Part shown: piece by piece, positions 37,231-46,248 of the stretch
Position numbering within the stretch: the first letter of the stretch is position 1
How the letters are laid out: every line of letters begins with the position of its first letter
Assembly (NCBI GenBank): GCA_963746605.1
Contig: CAVVCH010000045.1
Location: 140,438-204,437 of the forward strand
Reading direction: 5' to 3'
Source of the DNA: CAVQSS01 sp963746605
Lineage (GTDB): Bacteria; Desulfobacterota; RBG-13-43-22
Length of the DNA stretch: 64,000 nucleotides
Made by a program: the position numbers and the translations under genes
Notes under the pieces: model-generated
Databases searched by the model: none
The model's input: the letters and a program-made list of their open reading frames with translations, nothing else
What the model was told of the DNA's origin: nothing

Positions 37231-37995
37231 ATGTTAGTGCTCAAGAACGTCAAAAAAAATTTCTGGGACCTGAAAGCGGTCGACAATATCAGCTTTGAAA
37301 TCAAAGACGGGGAGATCGTTTCCCTGATCGGCTCCAACGGCGCCGGGAAAACCACCCTGGTCAATTTGATCAGCGGCTACCTGAAGCCGGACAGCGGAAC
37401 CATCCTGTTCGAGGACCGGGATATCTCCCGGGAGCCGCCTTATGCGCGGATCCACCAGGGGATCGGGCGGAGTTTTCAGATCATCAACCTCTTCGAAAAT
37501 CTCTCGGTCCTGGACAATGTCCGCACCCCCCTTTTTTCCAAGTACGGATATATCCGCCGCTGGCTGCTGCCGGCCGGTCGCTACGGCAAGATCACCGAAG
37601 AGGCCCTGGCCATCCTGGAAAATTTTCATCTCACCGACAAGAAGGATTCCTTCCCCAAGGAACTTTCCGAAGGCGACCGAAAAATCCTGGATATCGCGGT
37701 GGCCTTTGCGCTGAAATCCAAGCTCCTCTTGCTGGATGAACCCACCAGCGGGGTGGCCACCCATGACAAGTTCAAAGTGATGGATTCCATTATCGCCGCC
37801 ATCAAGAAAAAAGGGGTGTCCACCATGGTCATCGAACACGACATGGACATCGTCTCCGGCTATTCCGACCGGGTCCTGGTGATGCACGAGGGCCGGTTGA
37901 TCGCCGACGGCCGGCCGGAGGAAGTGATGGAAAACAAAGACGTCAAAGCCTTTATCTTCGGCATTACGGAAGAAGGTTATGCTGCTGAAAATTGA
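37231..37995 (+). CDS. livG: ABC importer ATPase LivG, system 2
   Basis: A 254-residue ATPase. Walker A GSNGAGKTT, GIGRSFQIINLFENLSVLDN, the altered signature ELSEGDRKILDIA, Walker B LLLLDEPTSGVA and EHDMD. It overlaps livF by 17 bases. Confidence 0.93.
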   Translation: MLVLKNVKKNFWDLKAVDNISFEIKDGEIVSLIGSNGAGKTTLVNLISGYLKPDSGTILFEDRDISREPPYARIHQGIGRSFQIINLFENLSVLDNVRTPLFSKYGYIRRWLLPAGRYGKITEEALAILENFHLTDKKDSFPKELSEGDRKILDIAVAFALKSKLLLLDEPTSGVATHDKFKVMDSIIAAIKKKGVSTMVIEHDMDIVSGYSDRVLVMHEGRLIADGRPEEVMENKDVKAFIFGITEEGYAAEN

Positions 37996-38686
37996 AAACC
38001 TGGATTTATTCCTCGGGCGGACCCATATCCTGCGCAATCTTTCCCTGGCGATCCAGGAGGGCGAGGTGGTTTGCCTCCTGGGCCGGAACGGAGCCGGCAA
38101 AAGCTCCATCATCAAGACCATTATGGGCCTCTATCCGGCCAAATCGGGAAAGATCTGGTTTAAGGAACAAGACCTCTCCGGCGCCACCACCCGGGAGCGG
38201 GTCCTGGCCGGCATCGGCTATTCCCCGGACGATGCCCGGGTATTCACCGAATTGACCGTGGAGGAGAATCTTAAACTGGCCACCTGGGTCACCGGCAAAA
38301 GCACCACCCAAACCGTCTTTTCCTTTGACAAGATCAAGTCCATTTTCCCGGCCTTGAATAAATTCTTTCATCGCCAGGGAATGCATTTAAGCGGCGGCGA
38401 GAAAAAGATGGTGTCCATCAGCCGGGCCCTGGCCCTCAATCCCTCCCTGATCCTCTTGGATGAGGCCTTCGAAGGGCTGGCCCCCCTGGTGGTGACCCAC
38501 TTCATCAAGGCCCTGCAGCAGATCCGGGAACTGGGCATTACCATTCTCCTGGGGGAATCCAACATCCATATCGCCCGGTTGCTCACCGACAAGGTGTTTA
38601 TCATTGAACGGGGGGAGATTTATTTCGAAGGCAGCCCTAAGGAGATCCTGGAAAACGCGGAATTGATTAAACTGGTAGGAAGATAA
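37979..38686 (+). CDS. livF: ABC importer ATPase LivF, system 2
   Basis: A 235-residue ATPase. Walker A GRNGAGKSS, GYSPDDARVFTELTVEENLK, signature LSGGEKKMVSISRAL and Walker B LILLDEAFEGLAP, in which the usual Pro after DE is Ala. An inverted-repeat element follows its stop. Confidence 0.93.
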   Translation: MLLKIENLDLFLGRTHILRNLSLAIQEGEVVCLLGRNGAGKSSIIKTIMGLYPAKSGKIWFKEQDLSGATTRERVLAGIGYSPDDARVFTELTVEENLKLATWVTGKSTTQTVFSFDKIKSIFPALNKFFHRQGMHLSGGEKKMVSISRALALNPSLILLDEAFEGLAPLVVTHFIKALQQIRELGITILLGESNIHIARLLTDKVFIIERGEIYFEGSPKEILENAELIKLVGR

Positions 38687-38694
38687 AGAAAAGA

Positions 38695-38858
38695 CAAACT
38701 CGAAATCCGAAATCCGAAACTCGAAACAAATGCAAATGATCGAAACATCACCCCCTCCCTTGACGGGAGGGGGCTGGTGGGTGGGTGAATCCCGCGTCTT
38801 AACCCTGTTCTGGCATTGTCTACGAGCTTCGAATTTCGAATTTCGAATCGGATTTTTA
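38695..38858. repeat. inverted-repeat element without gene, between livF (system 2) and Fe-ADH
   Basis: The left end AACTCGAAATCCGAAATCCG...CGAAACAAATGCAAATGATC and the right end (reverse complement AATCCGATTCGAAATTCG) match the S23 element's ends. About 75 bases of other sequence sit between them, including a C/G-rich hairpin (CCCCTCCC/GGGAGGGG near 38752-38772). The element separates the transporter operon from the dehydrogenase gene. Confidence 0.65.
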
Positions 38859-38868
38859 GGAGCATCCA

Positions 38869-40026
38869 ATGGATCGAATTACTTTATTTAGAACCACCAA
38901 ACGGATTGTCTTCGGACTCGGGGCCATCGATAAGGTCGGCGCCGAGGTCCAGGGGCTTAAAAAGAAAAAGGTTTTGGTGGTCACCGACCCCGGGATCGTG
39001 CAGGCCGGACTGCTGGAGCCTTTAAAGAATTCGCTTCAGGCGGCTCATATCCCCTTTGCCCTTTTTGACGGGGTGGAACCGGACCCACGCCTGGAGGTGG
39101 TTCGGCAGTGCGCCGAGATGGGCCGGAAAGAAGGCGTTGAGGCCCTGATCGGCTACGGCGGCGGCAGTTCCCTGGATATCGCCAAAGTGGCCGCGGTGCT
39201 GCTGACCAACGAAGGGGACCTGGCCCAATTTTTCGGCATCGACCTGATCCCCAAGCCGGGACTGCCGGTGATCCTCATCCCCACCACCGCCGGCACCGGC
39301 AGTGAAGTCACCCCCATCGCCATCCTTTCCGATACCCAGGAAAAATTGAAAAAAGGGATCGTCAGCCCCTACCTCTTCCCGGAGGTGGCCCTGCTCGATC
39401 CCCAACTGACGGTCGGGCTTCCGCCCGTGGTCACGGCCCTCACCGGCCTGGACGCCCTGATCCACGCCATCGAGGCCTATACCTCGGTCAACGCCTTCGA
39501 CCTGACGGACCACCTGGCCTTCCGGGCCATGGAACTGCTTTACGACAACATCCGCACCGCGTATGCCCGGGGGGAAGACCTGGAGGCGCGGTCCCGCATG
39601 CTGGAAGGCAGTCTGCTGGCCGGCATCGCCTTTGCCAACGCCGGGGTAACGGCGGTGCACGCCTTTGCCTATCCCCTCGGCGGCGAATTCCACGTGGCCC
39701 ACGGACTGGCCAACTCGGTCATGCTGCCTCACGTGATGCGCTTCAACCTGCTGGGCAACCTGCCCAAGTTTGCCGACATTGGTTCGGCCCTGGGTCTGAA
39801 CACCGATTCGTTACCCGACAAGGAAGCGGCCCTGGAAGCCCTCGAAGCCATCGAGGACCTGATGGCAGACCTCAACATCCCCCGGAGGCTCCGGGACCTG
39901 AATATCCCTCAGGAGGCCATCCCCGCTCTGGCCGAAGGGGTCATGAAAGTTACCCGGCTCCTGGCCAACAATCCCCGGCGAATATCCCTGGAAGACGCCC
40001 GGAGGATTTACGAAGAGGCCTGGTAA
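38869..40026 (+). CDS. iron-containing alcohol dehydrogenase
   Basis: A 385-residue group III Fe-ADH. NAD-binding GYGGGSSLDIAK, TTAGTGSEVTP, and the metal ligands in TGLDALIHAIEAYTS (Asp, His) and VHAFAYPLGGEFHVAHGLAN (His, His). The family includes 4-hydroxybutyrate and other semialdehyde-reducing dehydrogenases, which fits the downstream aminotransferase and 4-hydroxybutyryl-CoA dehydratase genes, though the substrate is inferred from context. It is followed after 49 bases by the sigma-54 activator. Confidence 0.9.
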   Translation: MDRITLFRTTKRIVFGLGAIDKVGAEVQGLKKKKVLVVTDPGIVQAGLLEPLKNSLQAAHIPFALFDGVEPDPRLEVVRQCAEMGRKEGVEALIGYGGGSSLDIAKVAAVLLTNEGDLAQFFGIDLIPKPGLPVILIPTTAGTGSEVTPIAILSDTQEKLKKGIVSPYLFPEVALLDPQLTVGLPPVVTALTGLDALIHAIEAYTSVNAFDLTDHLAFRAMELLYDNIRTAYARGEDLEARSRMLEGSLLAGIAFANAGVTAVHAFAYPLGGEFHVAHGLANSVMLPHVMRFNLLGNLPKFADIGSALGLNTDSLPDKEAALEALEAIEDLMADLNIPRRLRDLNIPQEAIPALAEGVMKVTRLLANNPRRISLEDARRIYEEAW

Positions 40027-40075
40027 AGGCGCCCCTTCATTCAGCGGCCTCGATTGGAATAATCGTCTGCCTGCC

Positions 40076-41815
40076 ATGAATGCGAAACTTTCGAAATTCA
40101 TCGAGACCGTCCGCTGCATCTTTGATATTATCCCCGACGGGGTGGTGATTATCAGCCCTCGGGGAAAGATCCTCTATGCCAACCCCCCGGCCTGTCGCTT
40201 TTACGAGAAAAAAATGGAAGACCTCGTCGGGCGCCAGGCCGAGGAGGTCAACAAACCTGCCTGGAGTGAAATCATCCAGATCTTCGAGGATGGTCAACCC
40301 CAGATCGGCCGTCATAATTCTCTAAAAGGTAAGTTGTATACCACCAGTCGGCTCCCCCTGATTTTTGACGGCCGGATCGAGGCGGTGGTCTCCTTTTTTC
40401 AGGGTTTGTTCGAGTACGACAAGGTGGCCCTGGAACTGGAATCCTATAAACAGATGGCCAAACTGCTCAATGCCATTATGGATTTCTCCTATGACGGCCT
40501 TTGGATCACCGACCAGCACGGTAATGTGGTGAAGTTAAACAAGGCGGCTGAAAAAATAACCGGCTGCACCGCCGCGGAGGTGCTGGGAAGAAATGTGGCC
40601 GACCTGGTGGCCGAGGGGTATGTGGACGAATCGGTGACCCTGGAAGTGTTAAAGCGCAAGACCACGGTAACCTTGGTCCAAAAAACAAAACTAAACAAAA
40701 AGGTCCTGGCCACCGGCAGTCCCATCTTTAATTCCAAGGGGGAAATCGACGTCATTATCATCAACGATCGGGATATTACCGAGCTGGATCGAATCCGGAA
40801 CGAATTAAAAGACAGCCGGGCACTCATTGATCAGTACCGACACGAACTATCGGAGCTGCAGCAAAAAGAATTCGAAGCCGGCTATTTCCTGTGCAAAAGC
40901 AAGACGATGGAGCAGGTATACACCAAAGCCCAGCGGGTAGCCCGGTTCGACTCCACCGTATTGCTCTCCGGGGAATCCGGCGTGGGCAAGGGGCTTCTGG
41001 CCAAGCTGATCCATCTGAAATCCAACCGATCCAACGGACCTTTTATCCGGGTCGACTGTGCGGCCATTGTGGAGACCCTGTTTGAATCGGAGCTGTTCGG
41101 CTATGAAAAAGGCGCCTTCACCGGGGCCGGGCCCAAAGGCAAACTGGGGTTGATGGAAATGGCCGACGGGGGTACAATTTTTCTGGATGAGATCTCCGAA
41201 GTACCCTTGAACCAGCAGGTCAAACTGCTCCGTTTTTTAGATGAAAAAAGCTTTATCCGGGTAGGGGGGTCCGGACCTCGCCAGGTCGATACCCGGGTGA
41301 TCGCGGCCACCAATAAGCATTTGGCCAAAGAGGTCCGAGAGCACCATTTCCGCAAAGACCTCTTTTATCGACTCAACGTGGTTTCCCTCGAAATTCCCCC
41401 GCTGCAGGGAAGGACCGAAGACATCCTGGACTTAGTCAATTTTTTTATGAATAAGATTTCGGAAAAACATCATCTCAAAAAACAAATTAATCGGCAGGTC
41501 CTGGATACCCTGGTCCACTATAAGTTTCCCGGAAATGTGCGGGAACTCGAAAATTTGGTGGAGTCCATGATGGTGATGAGTCCGGGTGAAGCCATCACCG
41601 TTAAAGACCTGCCGGCGGCGATCCTTCAGGAGATCAGCCCCAACTCACCCGAAGTGATTCCCGACCAGGAACGGGTCTATCTTCCAGACTATGTGAAAAA
41701 AATTGAAACCGACCAGATCCGAAAACTCATTGAAAAATACGGATCCCAACGGGAAGCCGCCCGTCACCTCGGGATCAATCAATCGACCATTTCCCGCAAG
41801 TTAAAGAACTTCTGA
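40076..41815 (+). CDS. PAS-domain sigma-54 enhancer-binding activator
   Basis: 579 residues. PAS1 (about 10-110), PAS2 (about 130-240), a linker coiled coil, then an AAA+ domain with Walker A GESGVGKG (299-306), GAFTGA (346-351), Walker B GGTIFLDE (365-372) and the R-finger region. A C-terminal TyrR-type helix-turn-helix follows (EKYGSQREAARHLGINQSTI). GAFTGA is intact, so it should remodel sigma-54 RNA polymerase. A metabolite or redox cue is probably sensed by the PAS domains. Its presumed sites and a -24/-12 promoter lie just downstream, in front of the transporter and amide gene cluster. Confidence 0.93.
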   Translation: MNAKLSKFIETVRCIFDIIPDGVVIISPRGKILYANPPACRFYEKKMEDLVGRQAEEVNKPAWSEIIQIFEDGQPQIGRHNSLKGKLYTTSRLPLIFDGRIEAVVSFFQGLFEYDKVALELESYKQMAKLLNAIMDFSYDGLWITDQHGNVVKLNKAAEKITGCTAAEVLGRNVADLVAEGYVDESVTLEVLKRKTTVTLVQKTKLNKKVLATGSPIFNSKGEIDVIIINDRDITELDRIRNELKDSRALIDQYRHELSELQQKEFEAGYFLCKSKTMEQVYTKAQRVARFDSTVLLSGESGVGKGLLAKLIHLKSNRSNGPFIRVDCAAIVETLFESELFGYEKGAFTGAGPKGKLGLMEMADGGTIFLDEISEVPLNQQVKLLRFLDEKSFIRVGGSGPRQVDTRVIAATNKHLAKEVREHHFRKDLFYRLNVVSLEIPPLQGRTEDILDLVNFFMNKISEKHHLKKQINRQVLDTLVHYKFPGNVRELENLVESMMVMSPGEAITVKDLPAAILQEISPNSPEVIPDQERVYLPDYVKKIETDQIRKLIEKYGSQREAARHLGINQSTISRKLKNF

Positions 41816-41871
41816 TGCAATTTTGAATAAATAACTGCATCAAACGACAATTCAATAATGCAATTATGCAT
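41814..41871 (+). promoter_or_regulatory. palindromic upstream activator sites for the sigma-54 activator
   Basis: TGATGCA (41814-41820) and TGCATCA (41836-41842) form a perfect 7-base inverted repeat. A second near-palindrome, ATGCAATTATGCAT, lies at 41858-41871. They sit 120-180 bases upstream of the -24/-12 promoter, the usual distance for enhancer sites. Confidence 0.6.
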
Positions 41872-41990
41872 ATAACTATTTTTCTATAAATTCTGCATGG
41901 CCTTCTCCCCCTCCCCTTACTTCAGAATAAAACTCATAAAATAAGGCAGTTAAAGATAGAAAAGCATTTTAGCTCATCTTTTTAACCAAA

Positions 41991-42006
41991 TGGCATAATT
42001 CTTGTT
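41991..42006 (+). promoter_or_regulatory. sigma-54 (-24/-12) promoter
   Basis: TGGCATAATTCTTGTT matches the TGGCAC-N5-TTGC pattern with correct spacing and a T in place of the -12 C. Transcription would start near 42017, 12 bases before the GTG of the first gene. Confidence 0.65.
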
Positions 42007-42028
42007 ATTGGATAATACAAGGCTCACC

Positions 42029-42322
42029 GTGAAAACCACCATCAGAGATTTAGCCGAAGAACTGTTGACCGCGAAATATTCCCATCTTCTGGTGGGGATG
42101 GCTGAGGAGGACTCCCGGGAAGGATTGGTGAACTATCTGCAAGCGAGGAACATTTCCGTTGAAGAAGAATTGACGATCCAGGACGACCAGGGACGAGACT
42201 GGTTGGTTTTGTCGGTGTCGCTGCCCGATATAAGCCAATTGGTGCTGGAACTGATTGAAAAGGGATTCAGCAGCAATATCAAAGGAATTAACGCGAGGAA
42301 GTCGGATAGGAATTTCGGATAG
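42029..42322 (+). CDS. small hypothetical protein at the head of the sigma-54 operon
   Basis: 97 residues from GTG 42029 (a TTG at 42002 lies upstream of the predicted transcript start). The sequence KTTIRDLAEELLTAKYSHLL, EDSREGLVNYLQARNISVEE and a predicted alternation of helices and strands suggest a small cytoplasmic alpha/beta protein. I do not recognise a family. Its position directly after the promoter suggests a link to the pathway or its regulation. Confidence 0.6.
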   Translation: MKTTIRDLAEELLTAKYSHLLVGMAEEDSREGLVNYLQARNISVEEELTIQDDQGRDWLVLSVSLPDISQLVLELIEKGFSSNIKGINARKSDRNFG

Positions 42323-42454
42323 GAATTGATGTGTCGGTTGCTTATTAGCCGACCAACGCAGCGATCCGGAAAGGAGGTGCGGGGAATATGGCATAGCCCG
42401 ACAAATCGAAGCGCGTTGTAGGCCAATAACCCATAAAAAGAAAAGGAGCATGTT

Positions 42455-43606
42455 ATGCGCAGAATTATTTCGAGGCCCGCTAAGCTGGCGGTTTTAGCCG
42501 CCGTGGGAATTTTCATCCTGGGCGCCGGTTTGTGCCTGGCGGCCGAAAAACCCTGGTGGCCGGTTAAAGTGAACAGCTATTATGGAACGTACGATGTAAA
42601 AACCAAGACGGCCGGAAGGCCGGCTAAAAGCATGATCGGTCCCAAAGTCGAAGACTGGGTCCCCCCCTCAAAGGCCAACAAGCCCTATACCATCGGGGTG
42701 TCCTTCCCTCATTTGAAAGACCCTTACTGGCTGGCAGTCAATTATGGGATTATCTCCGAGGCCAAACGTCTGGGCGTGGGAATCCGCCTGGTGGCCGCCG
42801 AAGGCTATACCGATCTGGCCGGACAGGTCCGACAGGTGGAAAACCTTTCCCAGCAAGGGGTTGACGGGATCATTTTAGCCGCCATTTCCTATGCGGCCAT
42901 GGATCCCCTGGTCGGGGAAATTACCAAGAAGAATATTCCCGTTGTGGAAGTCATCAATGACATCCAGGCCCCGGACATTACCGCCAAGGCCATGGTTTCT
43001 TTCTTTGATATGGGCTATCACGCCGGTGAATTTGTCGTCGGCGACGCCAAGGGAAAACCCGAAGTGAACGTGGTCTTCCTGCCCGGGCCGGCCGGTTCCG
43101 GCTGGGCACCCGACACCCTGGACGGCTTCAAGGAGGCCATCAAAAAGTTTCCGGGGAAAATGAATATCCTAGCCGTTAAATGGGGCGACACCGGGAAAGA
43201 CGTCCAGACCCGGTTGGTTGAAGACTCCCTGCAGGCCTTTCCCAAGATCGACTACCTGGTCGGCAATGCCGTAGCGGCTGACGCCGCCCCGGGTCCACTG
43301 GCCGAAACCAAGCGGGCCGCCGGCACCAAAGTCGTTTCCACCTACATCATCCCTCCCCTCTATGATAAAATCAGAGAGGGCAAAGTGGCCGCCGCCCCTT
43401 CGGACCTGACCGTTACCCAGGGGCAGATGGCCGTGAACATGATGGTCCGGATCCTGAATGGTGAAAAACCGGGGAAAGACTTTCCCTTCCGTTCCGGCCC
43501 CCAGATTCCGACGCTGACCAAGGCCAATATCGATAAATACGCTTATGATATGCTCTTTGGCCCCCGTGATTTCCGCCCGGAATTTAAGGTGGAGCCCAAG
43601 AAGTAA
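42455..43606 (+). CDS. TorT-like/sugar-type periplasmic binding protein
   Basis: 383 residues with a signal peptide ending near CLAAEK. The mature start AEKPWWPVKVNSYYGTYD is typical of TorT-like proteins, followed by a Peripla_BP_4 fold (YTIGVSFPHLKDPYWLAVNY, GVDGIILAAISYAAMDPL). TorT proper binds TMAO as part of a sensor; here an Rbs-type ATPase and permease follow, so it is more likely the capture protein of an importer for a small polar compound. A strong hairpin follows its stop. Confidence 0.85.
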   Translation: MRRIISRPAKLAVLAAVGIFILGAGLCLAAEKPWWPVKVNSYYGTYDVKTKTAGRPAKSMIGPKVEDWVPPSKANKPYTIGVSFPHLKDPYWLAVNYGIISEAKRLGVGIRLVAAEGYTDLAGQVRQVENLSQQGVDGIILAAISYAAMDPLVGEITKKNIPVVEVINDIQAPDITAKAMVSFFDMGYHAGEFVVGDAKGKPEVNVVFLPGPAGSGWAPDTLDGFKEAIKKFPGKMNILAVKWGDTGKDVQTRLVEDSLQAFPKIDYLVGNAVAADAAPGPLAETKRAAGTKVVSTYIIPPLYDKIREGKVAAAPSDLTVTQGQMAVNMMVRILNGEKPGKDFPFRSGPQIPTLTKANIDKYAYDMLFGPRDFRPEFKVEPKK

Positions 43607-43629
43607 TTTCATGTTTCCGGCAATACCCA

Positions 43630-43660
43630 GGGCGGATATGGGTTCATATCCGCCCTTCAT
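43630..43660 (+). terminator. hairpin after the binding-protein gene
   Basis: A perfect 11-base-pair stem GGGCGGATATG/CATATCCGCCC (43630-43640 with 43645-43655) with a GGTT loop is followed by TTCATTT. It is a weak terminator or mRNA-stabilising structure that would leave more binding-protein mRNA than transporter mRNA. Confidence 0.6.
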
Positions 43661-43675
43661 TTAGAACAGGTTATT

Positions 43676-45230
43676 ATGGCAGAACATACCTCAGCTACTG
43701 AGACTGGAAGGCATTACCAAGCGGTTCCCCGGGGTGCTGGCTTTGGACCGGATTTCCTTTGAACTTTTTCCCGGGGAGGTCCATGTGCTTTTCGGTGAAA
43801 ACGGGGCCGGGAAGTCCACCCTGAACAAAATTATCGCCGGTTCGTATCTTCCGGATGAAGGCGAAATGGTTTTGAAAGGGGAAAAAGTTGTCTTCCGGAA
43901 CCCCAATGATGCCCGAATGAAGGGCATCTCCGCCGTTTACCAGGAATTCAGTCTGGTGCCCCAATTGACGGTGTTGGAAAACCTCTTCCTGGGGCAGGAA
44001 ATCCTCAGGAAAGGATTTCTAGACAAAGACGCCATGGCCCGGAAGGCCTTGGAGGCCTTGGACAAACTGGGTTTCAATTTGAAGCTGACGGCCAAAGTCC
44101 GGGATCTTAGACGAGCCGAGGCCCAGATGGTCGAGATCGCCAAGGCCATTCAGCAAAAAATGTCGATCCTGATTCTGGATGAACCCACCGCCTCCTTGAC
44201 CGACAAGGAAGTCCAACGCCTCTTTGAGATCATCGAAAAGCTGAAAACCGAGGGGGTGGGTATCATCTATATCTCCCACCGGATAAAAGAACTCAAAAAG
44301 ATCGGTGACCGGATCACCATCTTGAGGGACGGTAAAAAGGTGGCCACTTTGGAAATGGGCGAGGCGAATGAACAAAAATTGATCTCCCTGATGACCGGCC
44401 GGGAGCACGCCGACATCTTCCCCCCCATCACCAATATTCCCGGTCCGGTGATTTTATCGGTTGAAAAGTTAGCCACCGCCAGCGGTCTGCATGACATCAA
44501 TTTCGAAGTCCGGGAAGGTGAAATATTCGGCATCGCCGGCCTGGTGGGCGCCGGAAAATCACGCGTCGGCCGGGCCATTTATGGTTTGGACCCGATCATC
44601 GGGGGGCGGGTCCTTTTCAACCGCCAAATCTTAAAAAAATTTACTCCCGCCGAATCCCTGAAGCGCGGCATTCTTTATCTCCCCCCGGACCGTCATAAAG
44701 AGGGAATCGTCCTCTGCCGGACGGTCAAGGAAAACCAGACCCTCCCTTCCCTCCCGCTCTTTGAAAAAGGAGGCCTGCTGGAATTGAAGCGGGAGGAGTC
44801 GGTCGTTAAAAAGATTATTGAAAAAATGCAGATTCGCCCCCCTCGTACCGATCAGACGATCGTCTATCTGAGCGGCGGGAACCAGCAGAAGGTCATGCTC
44901 TCCCGGGGGTTAACCCGGGATATCAAGCTTTTCATTTTCGATGAACCGACTTGTGGAATCGATGTGGGGGCCAAACACGAGATCTACCTGTTCCTGAAAG
45001 AATTGGCTGAAAACGGATCGGCGGTCATCTATATTTCCTCGGAGATCCCGGAGGTCATGAATCTTTGCCACACCGTCATGGTGATGCATGCCAACACGGT
45101 CAGCAAGCTGATTCCCCGCGAGCAGGCCACCGAGGAGAATATCCTCAGCGCCTGCTTTGGGTATCACTTCCGATTATCCGCCGCTGCGAAGGACTCGGCC
45201 TTTCCGGATCAGGCCGATTGGAATCGTTAA
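43676..45230 (+). CDS. RbsA-like double ABC ATPase (apparent frameshift near start)
   Basis: About 518 residues in two ABC modules. Module 1 has GENGAGKST, RRAEAQMVEIAKAI and ILILDEPTASLT. Module 2 has the degenerate GLVGAGKSR, YLSGGNQQKVMLSRGL and LFIFDEPTCGIDVG. This is the sugar/polar-compound import ATPase type. The family N-terminus is recovered from ATG 43676 if one base is added near 43681 (reading QNIPQLLRLEGITKRFPGVL); otherwise the first in-frame GTG is 43734. Confidence 0.85.
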
Positions 45231-45255
45231 CTCTGTAAAAAGGAGATACCCAAGC

Positions 45256-46224
45256 TTGAATGCCTTAAAAAATATTTTTGTCCGGGTGGGGGTACTTCCT
45301 TTCCTGCTGGTGGCCTTGGTCATCCTGTTCAGTCTGACCGGGAAGGGTCGTTTCATGACTATCTCCAACCTGCTTAATATGGGACGCCAGTCCACCTACC
45401 TGGCGATTGTCACCGCCGGTCAGATGTTGACCATCATCTGTGCCGGTTTCGATCTTTCGGTGGGATCTTCGGTGGCTCTGACCAGCGTGGTCACTTCCCT
45501 GGTGGCCGTAACCTTCTCCGATCCCACCACCGCCATTATCCTGGGTCTGGCCGCGGGTATTGCCACGGCCACGGTCATCGGCCTGGCGAACGGGTTGACC
45601 ATCTCCTTTTTCCGGGTCTCCCCCTTCGTAGTCACCTTAGGCATGATGTCGGTGGCCCAGGGGCTGGCCCTGCTGCTTTCCGGCGGCGTACCCATTTTTA
45701 ACTTACCCCCCAACCTGAATAAGATTCTGGGGATCGGAACGCTGGGAGGTCTGCCGGTCCCGATCCTGATCGCCGGGATGATCATTTTTTTTATTTACAT
45801 CCTTTTAAATCGAACCCGCATCGGACGCTATTTTTATGCCTTGGGCGGCAATCAGGAAGCGGCCCGCCTGTCGGGGATCTCGGTGACCCGCTACACCTTT
45901 CTGGCCTATATCCTCTGCGGCACCTTGACCGGCATTACCGGGGTTATGCTAACGGCCCGCATCGCCTCCGGAGAACCGAACCTGGGGGCGGCCCTCCCGC
46001 TGGAATCCATCGCCGCCGCCGTGATCGGCGGGGTCTCTCTGCGGGGGGGTGAAGGAGGAATCATCGGAGCCATATTCGGGGCCATCCTGATCGTCTTGAT
46101 CCGCAATGGGATGGATATGATGAACATCAGTTCTTATTTGCAAATGGTGGTCATGGGCTTGCTGCTGATCTTTGCGGTGGTCATGGATCATTTCCGCCTA
46201 GCCCTCAAAGGCCGGCAAAGATGA
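45256..46224 (+). CDS. RbsC-like ABC permease
   Basis: 322 residues from TTG 45256, preceded by AAAAAGGAGAT; the longer frame overlaps the ATPase gene. It has about nine membrane helices, GFDLSVGSSVALTSVV and the signature RIASGEPNLGAALPLESIAA with VIGGVSLRGGEGG, all typical of the RbsC/TM_PBP2 group. It forms a homodimeric channel with the RbsA-like ATPase. pxpA follows after 24 bases. Confidence 0.9.
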   Translation: MNALKNIFVRVGVLPFLLVALVILFSLTGKGRFMTISNLLNMGRQSTYLAIVTAGQMLTIICAGFDLSVGSSVALTSVVTSLVAVTFSDPTTAIILGLAAGIATATVIGLANGLTISFFRVSPFVVTLGMMSVAQGLALLLSGGVPIFNLPPNLNKILGIGTLGGLPVPILIAGMIIFFIYILLNRTRIGRYFYALGGNQEAARLSGISVTRYTFLAYILCGTLTGITGVMLTARIASGEPNLGAALPLESIAAAVIGGVSLRGGEGGIIGAIFGAILIVLIRNGMDMMNISSYLQMVVMGLLLIFAVVMDHFRLALKGRQR

Positions 46225-46248
46225 AAACAGGGACAAAGGAGGTAAAGG

